A stretch of 64,000 nt of DNA from Moniliella sp. 'wahieum' (lineage: Eukaryota > Basidiomycota > Moniliellomycetes > Moniliellales > Moniliellaceae), in contig RSEE01000022.1 in assembly GCA_003971905.1 (NCBI GenBank), forward strand, positions 186,001-250,000, in the 5' to 3' direction. The translations under genes and the position numbers were made by a program. Positions within the stretch are counted from its first letter, which is position 1. Every line of letters begins with the position of its first letter. The notes beneath the pieces were generated by a model, which was not told the DNA's origin, ran no database searches, and saw only the letters and a list, made by a program, of their open reading frames with translations. Below, piece after piece: positions 1-11,947 of this stretch.

Positions 1-99
1 GTGTGTGCTTCCCAAAAGTTCCCCCGCACCGTCTAGCAGTGGCTTAGTGACCATGGTAGACAGAGACTGTTCGGGATGCACGTTAGTTGTGCAGTGATC

Positions 100-130
100 A
101 CATGTCACATGTCGCATGCCACGTGACGTG
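100..130. repeat. ACATGT-type heptamer repeat
   Basis: ACATGT occurs at 100-105 and 107-112, followed by GCATGC at 114-119, each separated by a single C. ACGTGACGTG follows. This is one instance of the palindrome-plus-one-base repeat family that recurs across the window. Confidence 0.7.
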
Positions 131-255
131 TATCATTGAAAGGACTCTTGTTGTCACTTTTCCCCATAACCGTTGCATCAATCGCGCGAACCACTGCGGT
201 CCCTACTACTACTAGCCCAAATGTATAGTGCTTTCATCGACTTGTGATGCATTCG

Positions 256-588
256 TTAGCTCCTGCGACAACATGAATCAGCGGCGTAAACAGAAAACCG
301 TGGAGGACATACATCCGATTTGAAGATGGCCCGCGGGAAGATCGAGTTACAGAAGGACCTGACGCTGCCTGACTGATCGACGCGGCCATAATGCATAACA
401 GCGCCGAGCGCGAACTGCAGCAAATGCCCGACTTTAACCATAAAGTCTCGCACAGCAATCTTCCGGCCACTAGTGACTCCATTTGTTGTGACGAATGCTT
501 TTGGGATACGCTCCTCGGTGAGTTCGGTGAGTACACCGAGAAACAAAAAGGCCACACGAGGATGTGAGAACCAGAGTGCGATTGACAC
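256..588 (-). other. unassigned open frame, possibly a gene relic
   Basis: A 110-codon minus-strand frame whose composition looks somewhat protein-like (mixed hydrophobic and charged residues, no low complexity). No family was recognised. A second overlapping minus-strand frame (234-590) is equally long, and no intron or neighbouring exon could be joined to it. It may be a chance frame or the remains of a gene lying beyond the window edge. Confidence 0.15.
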
Positions 589-2615
589 ACGCGAGCAACT
601 AACTTTTTAGCATCAGGGCCCAGACCTTCAGGGCCAACCTAAGATGGGAGGCAGTTAGAGTCACTAAACGAGACGGCCTCCAGGGAACAACAGTCGAGAG
701 CCTAGCCCCAATTTTGTCACCATTTCTCTCTTTGCTGATACTGACTACTCTTTGTCACCGTCGCATTTCGCCCTCTACACCTGCACCAAACCTCTGATCT
801 TTCTCATTTCGAGTGTCTCGCTGCCCTTGTCGATTTCGGGATGGCCTTTGGCCGTGAACTGAATGCCATTCCTAGTGAACAATTTACTGAGTAATAACAA
901 GAATGTGGGGCGAAGGAGTAAGAGTATATATACAAGGAGAATCCACCCGTGGAAAGCGCCAAAATCGATCCCTACAATAGTCAATACCTTGGGTGTGATC
1001 AACGTGGCGGGGGCAAACTCTTATCGGACCCGACGATGATCGATGAGATCTGAGAGGCCTCGTCTCTGTGCCTTGAGTTTGACGTAACAACTTCTCTCCG
1101 GTAATTCATTAGTTCGACCATTGTCCCGAAAAGGACGGATAGGAGGCACCCGTCGTCGCTAGCAGCTCATGCCTACAAACCAGCGGCACATGTACACCTA
1201 TATGTCAGCCCAGAACAGAAGCATCGTTAAACACTTTTTGCATTCGCAGAGGGGGACAGCAAGTGAGATCTGAGAAAACACCGTATTCTCCCCTCTCCTC
1301 CACCTCCTGTGGTACGGAGAGGAAAATCCCGTCGTAAGACTAGATGACCACCATGTCTGTATTCAACCTGATCAAGACCGGTTCATGCCTGAGGCCTGAG
1401 GACGGAGTGCCAGTAGGGCTGGCTATACCATAGGTTGTACTTTGCGCCGGTACCTCGAAACGTTTTATTGACACGACGGTTGACGCGCACAGCAATGTTA
1501 TAGACCCTCCACTCTCGTGACGTGGAGATGATAGCGTGGCTAGACAGACAGTACGCGACGCTGGCACTAGGCCACTGCTATGCCTGCGCGAGTGTGCGCC
1601 TTTTCCTATTCTCCTGTGGCATGTGAGCTCTTTCGCTCTTCTCTCCACTACCGACACCGGCTCGACTCTGTACTTGGTTCGCCTTCTCCGTGTTCGGACG
1701 GTTCGGCTCCCTAGCCCGTTCAGTCATCAGTAGGGGGAATATGAGTGCCGGCCAGTTGGTCACGGTGCTACAAACTCGAGCGGCACCCACCATTAAGAGA
1801 CTTTCCTCTCCCCTTCGTCAAGAAGACAAGCGGGCACACCACCAATGATCAACAATATACTTGAGCAGTGGACTAAAAGTCAGTCTTACACCCAAGAGTC
1901 TCGTAATACAGGTCTACCACGATTGGAAGCGAATGGCGAGAGCCAGAGGGGCGGAATCCTGACCTGCTGGCGACTCAACGATCCGCCTCCTCTTTGGTTG
2001 ATTGACACGAACTAGCAGTGGCCCGCCAAAGCCGCGAAATCATCATCGTGCACCGCCTCTCTCCCTCCATCTGTGTGCCCTTTATGAGGATGGGGGAGCG
2101 TCAGGATTTGACGTAGGCAAAGGAAAGGTGGCATGATCTACGTGGTCGGCCTGTACGTTCTTTTGTGTGAGGCATATATTCACGGTGGAGAATGGCCAAA
2201 ACATATATCGCCTACTATGCAATTTATAACCCCACACTCCTGGTACTGTTATGAGGGACTTTGGGGAGAGGGTTATCTGTTCCGTTTGAATTCCTTCTCT
2301 GTGGATAAGGGCCTGCCACACATGCCAGCTTGGCTACTTGGACTTCTCTTTACAGAGACTTCTAACGTACATTATCTCTCTGTTGTTTTTGAGAGCCTTT
2401 TTCTTTCGTCATAGGCACATATAGCTTTATAAGATGGTGGTGTAAAACCGAGAAGGAAAGTGCAGGAGTTGTGGCTAGGAATACCTACCGCATACGTGTG
2501 GCTCCCTTGGATGGACAAGGCATGATATCAAAATCGATGCTGCAGTGAAGCTGATGTGATGGCGACCAACCTCCTTCATCATCCAATCGAGGATTCCGCA
2601 TTGTTAAGAAACGCA

Positions 2616-2996
2616 TTAAGTTGTTAGTACTGCGCGGCCCAGACGAGCGGCGCCGATGGTGGCAGATCCGTCTAATGTTCCTATGCCCAAGTCGTTGTGA
2701 TTGATCCGGGGTCCGTAAGGTGGGGAATGGGCACGTTTCTGCCTGTGATCGACAATGGAGCCATTCACCACATGGAGTTTGTCGGAAAGTGCGTGAAAGA
2801 GAAGAAGTGCGTTGGCCTGATCGTTTCCTACAGAGGCGACTCCAACGGCGAGGGGATAGACCCTCTTTCCCCCCTCCCAGGTCTCATTTTCAGAGGAGTA
2901 TTGGGCCACCATGCTGTACAATATGGGTGAGACGTGGTATATGTCCTTGGTGGGACCACAAAATGTTTCCGAGAGGCCATGCGTTCTGAACCACAA
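2616..2996 (-). other. unassigned 126-codon open frame
   Basis: A minus-strand frame of 126 codons with balanced amino-acid use and no low complexity, lying alone in the gene-poor left end. No domain was recognised and no exon could be joined on either side. Plus-strand frames of 77-89 codons overlap it, so chance is a fair explanation. Confidence 0.18.
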
Positions 2997-3197
2997 AGCA
3001 TAATCAGACTACTTGCGAGCGTTTGGTGGGAAGAAAAGGCCAGGCCGTTGGCCGCGGATTCAGATATCTCAAGCCCGAATATGTATCAACGAAGTGGGTT
3101 GGCGAGAGTGACACCAGGGGGACAAGACAACCCACAGTGTGTAGATACTAATTAAAGGATAGGATCGGTCTTGTAGGAAAGCACATGGTAATGAATG

Positions 3198-3218
3198 AGG
3201 CCTTAGGCCTTAGGCCTT
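3198..3218. repeat. AGGCCT heptamer repeat, three units
   Basis: AGGCCT at 3198-3203, 3205-3210 and 3212-3217, each separated by a single T. This is a perfect 7-bp tandem of a 6-bp palindrome. Confidence 0.8.
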
Positions 3219-4285
3219 GGGCTCGAGGAGACATGTCAAAGAGGGGCTCATGTGGTACGCAGTATTCAGGCTGAGTCCTGAGCCTCAGGAGAGTGAGATT
3301 ATTGTTTGCGGTCGGTTGTTACATGTGTTACACTCGAACATACCGGAAGGAAAAACAAAGACACTTTTGCAGCGCTGTGTCCCACGGGTACTACTATAAC
3401 GCCCACGTAACGCGCCCATAAGTTTTCGGAACCCACGCAACGCCTCCGATTCATCATAGTTGTTTCACAGGATCTCCCGACGCGATCATTGCAAGTTATA
3501 TATTCAGGGAGCCATTCATTGCATTCACCACGCTCGTTCATTCTCTGCTTCTTTTTATAGATATTGGAAAGAAAACTGGAAAGAAAGGTCGCCTAATAGA
3601 TGACATAGATTATCGCGGTAATTACGTAGTTACTGTAAGAATCGGGCGATACGAGTGAGACCAAATACCAAGGGAAGCCAAAGATGCAGTGGTAGGAGAA
3701 GGGAGAACAGGATCGGCGGGGAGAGCAGTGAGACAAAGATTCCCCTGATTAGCTAAGAGGACCGTGCAGTTACTCACTTATCTGTCCCCAAAGCCAGTAT
3801 AGGGACGAGTTGGCAGTAACAACTAGCAAAGATCCACACTGCGGTGTTATCATTGCCACACCAGCCCTAATTGCCCTCTTTACTGAATACCGCCAATATC
3901 GCCCCAACCCCGGTTTCGCTTCGGGTCGGATCCGCCGTCTGCGTACTTGAATAGTACTGTTTTTTGTCGTGAGCCGCTCGTTTCCTCTGAGGGTACCCTC
4001 AGCAATATAAGAATGTGGCTCTATATAGGAGCGCGTTCGTCACTGTCATGAACCCTCTGTGGTGATGACATGCACAGGCCGGTTCGCCGACAAAAGATCC
4101 AGCCAGCTATATGTGTCGAAGGAAAAGAGAGTTGATATATGGTCACGGGATAAAGAAAAAACCCAAGAGGAGGTGAACCAGAACAGGCGATTAAACCATT
4201 ATTGTGACTCACTTACAGGGGGACGTAGCCGCCGAGTGAGGGACGTTTCGAGTGTTACCTCCTTGTGATGCTTATGGTTTTGTAT

Positions 4286-4320
4286 AGGCCTCAGGCCTGC
4301 CTCAGGCCGGCCTCAGGTCT
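4286..4320. repeat. AGGCCT-type heptamer cluster
   Basis: AGGCCT-C-AGGCCT is followed by degenerate CAGGCC units. Related AGGCCT elements lie at about 4573-4590 and 4838-4872, so the 4.3-4.9 kb stretch is dotted with this core. Confidence 0.7.
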
Positions 4321-5518
4321 GATTTCAAGGCGATATGCCACATGCCAACTATCATTATCAAGGCGATGGGATCATAACGAACCGTGGTTTTTTTTACATG
4401 TTCATGCCAGTGTTTAAAACGTGTCATGAGGGACAGGAATAGGCCACGGCCATGTGGACTTGCAGTGTTGCACAACGCTGCTGCATATAATCCTCTCAGC
4501 AACACACGCAATGCAGGTCTCGTGGGTAGGCATGCACCACCGGGAAATGATCCATACTATGTTGCCCCTCATCCTGAGGCCTGAGGCCCGATACCTGATG
4601 CCTGATCCTGATGATTGATTCCTTGATATGAGGGCCTGAAGGGTTAATTATTCCTCCAATCGACGAGGCCGAAGTCTGATAGTCCAGGCTGGGGTCGATG
4701 AGGTTGATGGGCGATGAAGCCTCTGGATCTGAGGGATCAGATGCGTGAGAAGGGTTGTCGTAACTTGTGATATGATACGTTCATTGGATGACTGGACCGT
4801 AGACACCTGTAGATGAGACTTTTTGTGGGCGGTTTGGCCCTCAGGCCTCAGGGGCCTCCTGAGGCCTCAGGTGCTGCACGCAATGCAGCGTCAGCAGCGG
4901 GTTTGAACACCCAGGTTTCACCCGTTTTTGTTTGAGTGAAAAATGCGGTGTGGCAAGCAGGTGTGGCGAGGGATGCACCTACCTGATGCACTGATGCAGG
5001 CACCGCAAGTATTATTAGGGGCTCCGCTTGTGGGGCTACATGAGACGTTCAGTTTTAGCGGTTACCGGCTACTAGAACCGGGTATACCATTCGCTGGCGG
5101 TATTACGTTTGTGTGAACTGTGGAGACTCTCTCCGCCGATAGTCGCTTCTCTGTGGTCATTGAATACTGACCCCACACACTTGACATTTGTTTGTTCGTG
5201 AGATGATGTCGAGGATGTTGACGAGAATTTGTGACCAGTACGGATACCGTCGCTTCCGCCTTCGGCTTCTGCTTTCCATCCGAAGTTGGCAGTGTATATA
5301 ACGTAACGTGCAACCCATATGTGGCGCTGGCCACACTATGTATGGTTCACGGCGAGACTGCGCGGTGTGGCTCTCGAGGCCTATGAAATTCGAGAGGATG
5401 TTGTCCTGTGGACTCAGCCTGAGCGAAGAGTCGCCCGCGCATAGCGCTTAGCCTGGGGGCGCACAAATGATTCGGCACAGATTATGTTCGGATCGGTGCG
5501 CGTTATGCGCGTTGCGTT

Positions 5519-5532
5519 ACGCGTTACGCGTT
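5519..5532. repeat. ACGCGT heptamer repeat
   Basis: Two ACGCGT palindromes (5519-5524 and 5526-5531), each followed by T, are preceded by degenerate GCGTTATGCGCG and GCGTT sequence. Confidence 0.7.
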
Positions 5533-5787
5533 GCTAGCGCCTAGCGTTTTATACTCGAGTTGGCCGTTGGACGTGTTTCGCCTGTCTCCGTCACACACAC
5601 CTTCAGAATTGCATCCCTTCTCCGCAGGCACATATTTGCCACATTCACCGACTGCCGCCATGATGCATGATGCATGGTGTGGCGTCTGTATCGTGGGTCG
5701 CTTTGCTCCGCAGGAGCTCAGGCGTGACACATCCAGGCCCTCCGCTGGTGGTCGCGCACAAGAGCACCGCGCCAAGCTTTGAGCTTG

Positions 5788-5896
5788 AAGCTTGAACGTT
5801 TAGAATGTGCTGAACGTACCGAACTTTTAACGTTTTTTTATGGTTAAACGTTAAACGTTAAACGTCAACGCGTCACGCGTCAACGTTGAACGTTGA
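5788..5896. repeat. mixed-core heptamer array (AAGCTT, AACGTT, ACGCGT)
   Basis: AAGCTT (5788-5793) plus G runs directly into AACGTT (5795-5800). From 5845 to 5896 an AACGTT-A tandem passes into ACGCGT-C units and then back into AACGTT-G units. Several different palindromic cores share one 7-bp-spaced array. Confidence 0.8.
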
Positions 5897-6202
5897 TTGA
5901 GTACATCGAACATTGATGATCGGATGAGCTCCTAGCGATGATATACTGATTTGCCACAGAAATGTTTCGGTCGTGGTAAGGGCCCAAGACCCAAGGGTTG
6001 GACGTTGGTGCTCCGCGGAGAAGTGTCTAGCCGTTAACCAAACTCCTGCCCATAAGACCACTACTCCTTTCGAAGCCGAGCGTCTGCCGAGTGCATCCGC
6101 ACTGTTGCGTCCTCAGGACTTGTTGTAAAGCTTAGGTCTGCAGAGCGCTGGCCTGATGCCTGACGGGCGACTATGGCAGCTGCTTTGGCGCGCTATGTGG
6201 AG

Positions 6203-6268
6203 TCAGATCTCAGAAGTCAGTTCTCAGACGTTCAACAAGCTTCAAGCTTCAAGCTTCAAGCTTCAAGC
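6203..6268. repeat. AGATCT-like and AAGCTT heptamer array
   Basis: AGATCT-C-AGAAGT-C-AGTTCT-C-AGACGT is followed by four AAGCTT-C units at about 6237-6268. The first part keeps 7-bp spacing while the core has drifted away from a perfect palindrome. Confidence 0.75.
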
Positions 6269-7618
6269 TCCAATAAGCTTTAGGGAAGCACTGGGAAGCC
6301 TCCAGCGCAAGTTGCTCATCTTTGTCAGATCATCGATTATCACTTTGGGCGTTAGCTTGCTAGATGGCCGATGAGCGTTTGAGCCCAAATCGGGCGATCA
6401 GGCCGGGCGATAGTATTGTGCGCACCTTGGTTTCGATCAAACCGGCATAAGCTGAAAGCAGCACATCCATGTGGTCTGCTCTGGTCTACCGACCTGGACG
6501 GCACGCCTAGACCTTAGGGAGTGCGGGGGAAAGGCACAGTGTGCCAATGCCCCCTCCAGACTTTCCCTCTGTTGAGGGTGCCCTGCGCACGAACGGGCGC
6601 GGGTGGCATACTATGCACGCTCGCGAGATGCAGGCATGCGGCGCCGCCGGGCGCGGCGGAGAGGCTGCCGGCCGCTTTGCAAGGGCGTTACATGTTACAT
6701 GGGCCTGGTGCTGCCCTCGGTATTAGCGTGAGTACTGAGTGGCGTTGCGAGGGCCAGGAGGGTTCCATGTTGCGTGGTTGCATGTTGCATGTTACAAGGG
6801 TACGGATATACTGATGGTACCGATGGTGGTAACCAGTTACCTCATGCTGGCGTATCGCAACTGTCCGTGGATCATACATCGCCCAACGCACCCAGGACGC
6901 TGAGCGAACGCTCCGGTTCGCGGCTTAGCGGCTCAGCGCGACTGGGACTGCTGGAGCGGAGCTGGCCACGATGCGGTCTGCCAGCCGGGCTTCGTTGGCC
7001 TCGCTTGCGGCTGCCGCCCTGCCGAACGAGCGCTTCTTCGGCGCTCAGACGCCCTCAGGCCTCACGCGTCAAGCTTCATCTTGGATTCTAGGCCGGGGGT
7101 GGCAAGGCACGGCAGCGCAGTGCAGGGTGCAGCTGCCCCATCATGCATCACACACCCCATGTCACACATAGCCCCAGACCACCCTGCCCCGGGCACACGT
7201 GCATGCAGGCGCGCCTTGGCCGCTGCCACGACCGGCTACTGCCCCCGTGGGGTGCGGGCTTAAGCGTGCAACCCTACCTCCCTGCCCCCGTGCCGACAGA
7301 AAGCGTCCCCCAACGGCGTGGCAGCCAGCCGTCCCCGACACAGGGCCAGTGGCGGACGGGGGGGAGCGGCCTAACGCGAGTGCTGTATCATGCGCCACGG
7401 GGGAAGCGTCCGCAACCACGCCGTCGGGGCACAGGGCCGTGTGGCTATGTCCGCTTCCGTGCCTCCGCCCCCTCGGATCTGAGTCTCAGACCACAGGCTG
7501 AGGCCAACTGAGCGCTGAGGCGCTCACGCCTCGGCCTGAGGCCACCTCTCCCGCCTCCCGCCTCACCCGTCACCGCGGCCGGACCGGCGCAGGCCACCAC
7601 ACAAAAACGGGACGGGTT

Positions 7619-7630
7619 CATATATACCCC
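7619..7630 (+). promoter_or_regulatory. TATA box of the C2H2 factor gene
   Basis: CATATATACCCC lies about 105 bp upstream of the ATG at 7735. Between them is a pyrimidine-rich leader typical of highly transcribed fungal genes. Position and context support a TATA element. Confidence 0.5.
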
Positions 7631-7734
7631 TCAGGCCTCACGCGTTCGCTTCCTCTCAGATCTCACGCCTTTTATTCCCTCTCCGGCGCAGTCTTGCTTC
7701 TCCCACCACTTTCACTCTTCCCCCTCCCCCCGCC

Positions 7735-9522
7735 ATGGATGCCCACAGCGGACGCGCTTTCCAGCCCGGTGCTCAACATCGCCGCTCATCCGCCCCGGCC
7801 CCCGCCGGCGCAGCAGCGCTGACCGCTGGACACAGGTGCGATGCTTGGCAAAGCGTCGGCGCAGCGCCAATTTGTGTGTGGACACTGTGGCCGCTCGTTT
7901 GGGCGTCTGCTCCACCTCCAACGCCACGAATACCGCCACGTAGACTACCGCCCCTTCGAGTGCCCGTGCTGCCTCAAGTCGTTCAGTCGCCATGATTCGC
8001 TTGTTCGCCACGCTCGCTTGCACAAGGATGGGCTGCCTGAGGGCAGTCTCGCTACAGCCCAGCTACGCAAGCACAACAAAGGTATGCCGTTTGCTTCCTC
8101 GGTCCTCAAGCCATCCCTCCTTGACCTAGCATTGACCCTGTATTCCCCCTCCTCTATCCTTCGTCGTGCTGGATGCGCCTCACACCTGCATGTCGTGCAC
8201 CGAAGAACAAGTGCGCGCGTTGCGCCCAGTTTGCCCGTCGTGCATCCGGTGCAAAACAGGCAAGAAGGCTTCGCTGGCTGTTGCAGCCAACTCTATCCCC
8301 CCCCTACCACGACCACGGATGCGCCTGCGACGCACGTGGCCAACGTGGTCATAGTGCCTCGTCAGACGACACTCGGTCCTCTACAAATGTGTCTCCAGGC
8401 CTTGACGGATCCTCTATGCCAGGAGACTTGCTTTCGCAGTTCCCAACTTCAACAGTACACCCGCTTCCGGCGAGCTGGAATTTGCTTCCAGCCTTTCTTC
8501 CCATCGAACCAAGTGCCAAACCACGTGCAGGCCGGGCAAGGACCCTCGCCCTTGGCCGCCCAATTGGTCCACTCAGTGTCTGGGCTACCCCCTGTAACCT
8601 ACTCTATGCCCTACCGAGGCGGTGCATTTGCCTCCTCTGGGCCCACCTCGGAAGGGAGCACCCTTAAACGGATGCCTTCAACATCCTCCTTGGCTTCGGC
8701 CCCACCTCGAGCCTCGTTTTCCTCTTCGGTTGCAACGGCAGTGGAACCTGTACCGGTTCTGAGTCTTCGTCCCACTCAAGCGTTTCGGACGAAGCTCTTC
8801 CGTTGACCCCGAGCCCCGCGACGAATGCCTCCTGCACTGGGTTTGACCCCAACTCCAGTCGCGCTTGAGGGGATACCAGATGAGTAGTTCGTTGGCCGAA
8901 GGAGATGCGGCCAAGCCATTAAGCTTTGGTCCCACTTCTTGTCACTTCCCCCCCGAAGCGCACATTTCGCCGCCGCAAGAATGGCTCGACCCAGTCGGCC
9001 TTGTGAACCCGGAGGCTCTTGCACAGCAAGGACTTCTCCTCGACACGTACCTGCAGATGCAACAGCAGCTGGCTAGCATTCGTACCTTTATGCAAACCAA
9101 CATGGTTGACAGTCTTTCTCGCCGTCTTCCTCCCCAAGCCCTTTCCGCCCCCCTCCTGCTCCCACTTGCACCCAGCCCAACACAAGCTCCGGCCTGTAGT
9201 CCATCCCAATGGTGCATCACGACGTCGTGCCCACCAAGCCACCCACCTCCCGCACCATCGTCGCCCACACGGTTGCTGCCTCTCACGCCTCCTCCGCGCC
9301 CGACACTCTGCAAGGTCCCGCGTTCGCTCTCTCAGAGCCAGCTGGGGCGCTCGCCCCCGCCTCGGCCGACGTTTTCTACAAGGGAAATGCGCAGTGCCGA
9401 GACTAGCATGGCTGCTCTTTGGGGGAACGAGTTTGCCTGCCGTACGATGAGGCTGTGGCTCGGCCCAAACAACGACTCTGGACCCAAGGGACGTGTTCAC
9501 GCTCGAAGGCTTGGCCAACTGA
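7735..9522 (+). CDS. C2H2 zinc-finger transcription factor, possibly with a Zn2Cys6-like module
   Basis: Likely a nuclear DNA-binding regulator. The ATG at 7735 sits in a strong context (CGCCATGG). Exon 1 (7735-7768) joins in frame to an exon starting at 7836 if a 67-bp intron with CTGAC branch point and CACAG acceptor is removed; its GTGCTC donor is weak. Exon 2 encodes two adjacent classical fingers, FVCGHCGRSFGRLLHLQRHE and FECPCCLKSFSRHDSLVRH, at about residues 20-70. A second intron may start at 8081 (GTATGC). From 8180 to 8300 a cysteine-rich segment (CMSC, KNKC, VCPSC, CIRC) resembles a Zn(II)2Cys6 cluster but is spread over three frames, implying base errors. The rest is Pro/Ser-rich. 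A Gln/Leu-rich segment lies near 9000-9130, and the frame ending in TGA at 9520-9522 gives the most plausible C terminus. Fingers are certain; the complete model is not. Confidence 0.6.
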
Positions 9523-10593
9523 GCCGACCGCTTCTCCTCTTCCCCCCCTCTGGTTGCCACCGTGAATGGTGGCGTTCGAGAGGCGAGCGTGTGGGAAGAT
9601 GGGACGATACCCTGCCTCTTTTCTCTTTCTCTTTCTCCGTTTGTTTCCTTTTCCTCCTCCTCCTCTCCTCCTCTTCCCCCTCCTTCCGGTTGGTTCCTGA
9701 CTCCTCTCCCTCTTGTGAGCCGGAACCGGTTTGACCTTGTTTGTGGTCTAAGTTATTGTCTTTTCGGTCTTGTCGCCCCCACATCAGTATGGTTATGTTT
9801 CCCTCCTCGCTCTATAACTCACAGACTGTTGCGTGGGTTTACTGGCCTCCTCGGATGCGATCCCCTCGACTGGGACTTGCACATATATTGCTGCACACTC
9901 CATGTTATACGAAGAGGAGATGGATCGATGAGGGAGGGAGGAAGGAATCAGACTGAGATGCTCGGGGGGTAATAAAACCTCGCAGTAGGTAGTAGAGACT
10001 TGGACCAGACTAAGCTGAGCGCTGAGCGCGGATCGCCTGAGCGTTTCTTCTTGACCCGTTAACGCGTTAACCGTCATTTGCAATCACTCGGCTGACTATA
10101 GAGTATGAACTCCCCTGTACAAGGGCTCGCGGTGATCCATACCTCTGATGCTTTGGGGGGGGGAACTCTGAGGTAAAAGAGCGGACAAATGGATCTCTGC
10201 AGTGGCTCCCGCTCTTTCCATCGTATACGGAAAGATGGAAGTCCAACTGCGTAGAGATCAGTATACTGTTGGTGATTTGCGAGGTATAGTAGCGTTTGGC
10301 GTAACACTTGAGATGGGATGTGGACCCCACAACTGCAGGGACTCAGGGACGAGAGGAAGTCACCAGACAGGTGCGTTTTGGAGGGCTACATGCAAAACAA
10401 GAGAAGATCCGTCCACATCTCTGGAACGTATACAGGGGTGAGGCCTGGGGGGGACATCAAGTTGTCTCTGTGCTCGAGCAAGCTAATTCGAGAAACGAAT
10501 GAAGCATACCCAACCTCCTGCCATTGTTACGGGGCGCTCAGGTTTATCTCCCTCGGAGCCCCGTAGTCGTAGACACCTCATCCAAAACATGCG
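9523..10593. other. intergenic, no gene seen
   Basis: No conserved coding sequence was seen. A CT-rich tract (about 9615-9700) follows the zinc-finger gene. AATAAA at 9971-9976 could serve as its polyadenylation signal, 449 bp after the proposed stop. The right end abuts the LTR-like repeat. Confidence 0.5.
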
Positions 10594-11140
10594 TCAGTCC
10601 CCTAGACTAGCGAGAGGGAGCCGGCGGATACCTTTCCTTGCTGCGCATGATATTGTCCGCAGCCTGCCATGTGGCCGCAAGGGCTCATCGGTACGATGCT
10701 GTGTGCCCATCGCGCCCAGACTTGGTCGAACCCTTGCTACTGGGCCCGATTGCGTAGCGTCAGCGCCTTTGAGAGCGCGGGCTGTGTAGTCTTTCCCTCT
10801 CTGGAAAGATCCCCACGTTTGCTTATACCTGTCTGAGGTATATAAGCAGCCATTGTCTAAGGATGTGGTCCTTATCGACATCCTGTCCCTGTTCACATGT
10901 TCGCCCTGTTACCTCTATTCCACCTTCTACCAGCCTCACAATTCCAACCTACGTCGACTACGCATGGTTACTCCTCAGTAGCGCCTGCTCTTCATTAGAT
11001 TCCGACTGATTTCGCCTCCGCTATCAGTACGTCGAGTGTGGTAACGCCACCGGGAAAGCGCGTTACCCCACAGAGCTCCTGGATGCCTTCAGCTGTCTGA
11101 CGACCTACGTACGCAGCTCTTACTTCGGAGGTCTAACCTG
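10594..11140. repeat. LTR-like dispersed repeat, copy 1
   Basis: About 550 bp without coding capacity that matches 36229-36799 in the same order. Shared anchors include CAGTCCC-GACTA-CGAGAG at the left, GGGCTCATCGGT-CGATGCT (about 10682-10700), GTGTGGTAACGCC (about 11037-11049) and a CTGACGACCTACGTA-like block before a GGTCT-ACC right end. A TATA-like GGTATATAAG lies in the middle. Length, internal TATA and absence of a frame fit a solo LTR. Target-site duplications could not be identified. Orientation is unknown. Confidence 0.6.
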
Positions 11141-11947
11141 CGGCCTTTGCCCGTTCGTTCTCAGATCTCACCCCAGGCCTTGGGGCTGGATCCATATTTC
11201 GCGAGCCCCCCATCCCCTCTGTAACAATGCGCCCGACCTCCCTCTGACACTGCAGCAGAACACCCATCGTAGCGCAAGGATACCATGCTGAACTCGTATG
11301 ATACCCAACACCGCGCAGCCGTCGCGTGGTCTTGTAGTCACGCGTCACGCGGCCACGGGTTACGCCCTCCGGCGTCACTTGACCGCTTGAGCCCCAAGCT
11401 TGAGCCCCTTCAGCTTCAAGCTTCAAGCATCAAATGAGGCTTCGAGTCAAGCTTCAGGGGGATGGCGCCTCCCGCAGGCTTCACGAAAGACATTACGTGT
11501 CGACGTTCGGCGTGCAGAGTACGGAATACATTACGTGTCGACGTTCGGGCGTGGACAGGCGGGGGCTCTGGGACGGTGGCTGGAACGACGCGTGACGAGG
11601 GCGATGCGTGATTGGTGATCTTTGGCACGGCGAGTGGCCCCGGCTGGCTGGGCGCGGGCTGGGCTCCGCGCTGACGCAGCACGAGGGCAGTTGCGGCGGG
11701 CGATGGCGGCTTGGCAGCGGGCGATGTGAGATCTGAGAGGCGAGATCGGAGAGCGGGCGTGCTGCGCTGAGCTGAGTCGCTGCGTCGGCGCGCCGAGGCG
11801 GGCGACTGGCGCTGCGCCCGACCAGAGCCCGCGAGCCAGAGCCCGCGAGCCAGCGCCTAGCCACGCCACGGCCTGCTTTTGCGCCCCCCACCCCCCACGT
11901 ACAGCGCGCCTCGTTCTGACGCTGTCTCTCCTTCTTGGCACCGCACC
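11141..11947. other. intergenic spacer upstream of the SEC14-like gene
   Basis: No gene was recognised. Contains degenerate AAGCTT heptamers at about 11411-11455 and ACGCGT-C-ACGCG near 11340, then becomes strongly GC-rich toward the next gene. Long minus-strand frames here are shadows caused by high GC. Confidence 0.5.

Larger units (their letters stand above)
1..7618. other. gene-poor spacer with short heptamer repeats
   Basis: No conserved protein domain, RNA gene or transposon protein could be recognised in this 7.6 kb. Open frames are short (60-126 codons), overlap one another on both strands and lack flanking exons. The region is marked by scattered palindromic 7-bp repeats (listed separately) and by AGGCCT, ACGCGT, AACGTT and AAGCTT cores. 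Base composition is lower in GC than in the gene region that follows. Two slightly coding-like minus-strand frames are listed separately at low confidence. Confidence 0.6.
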
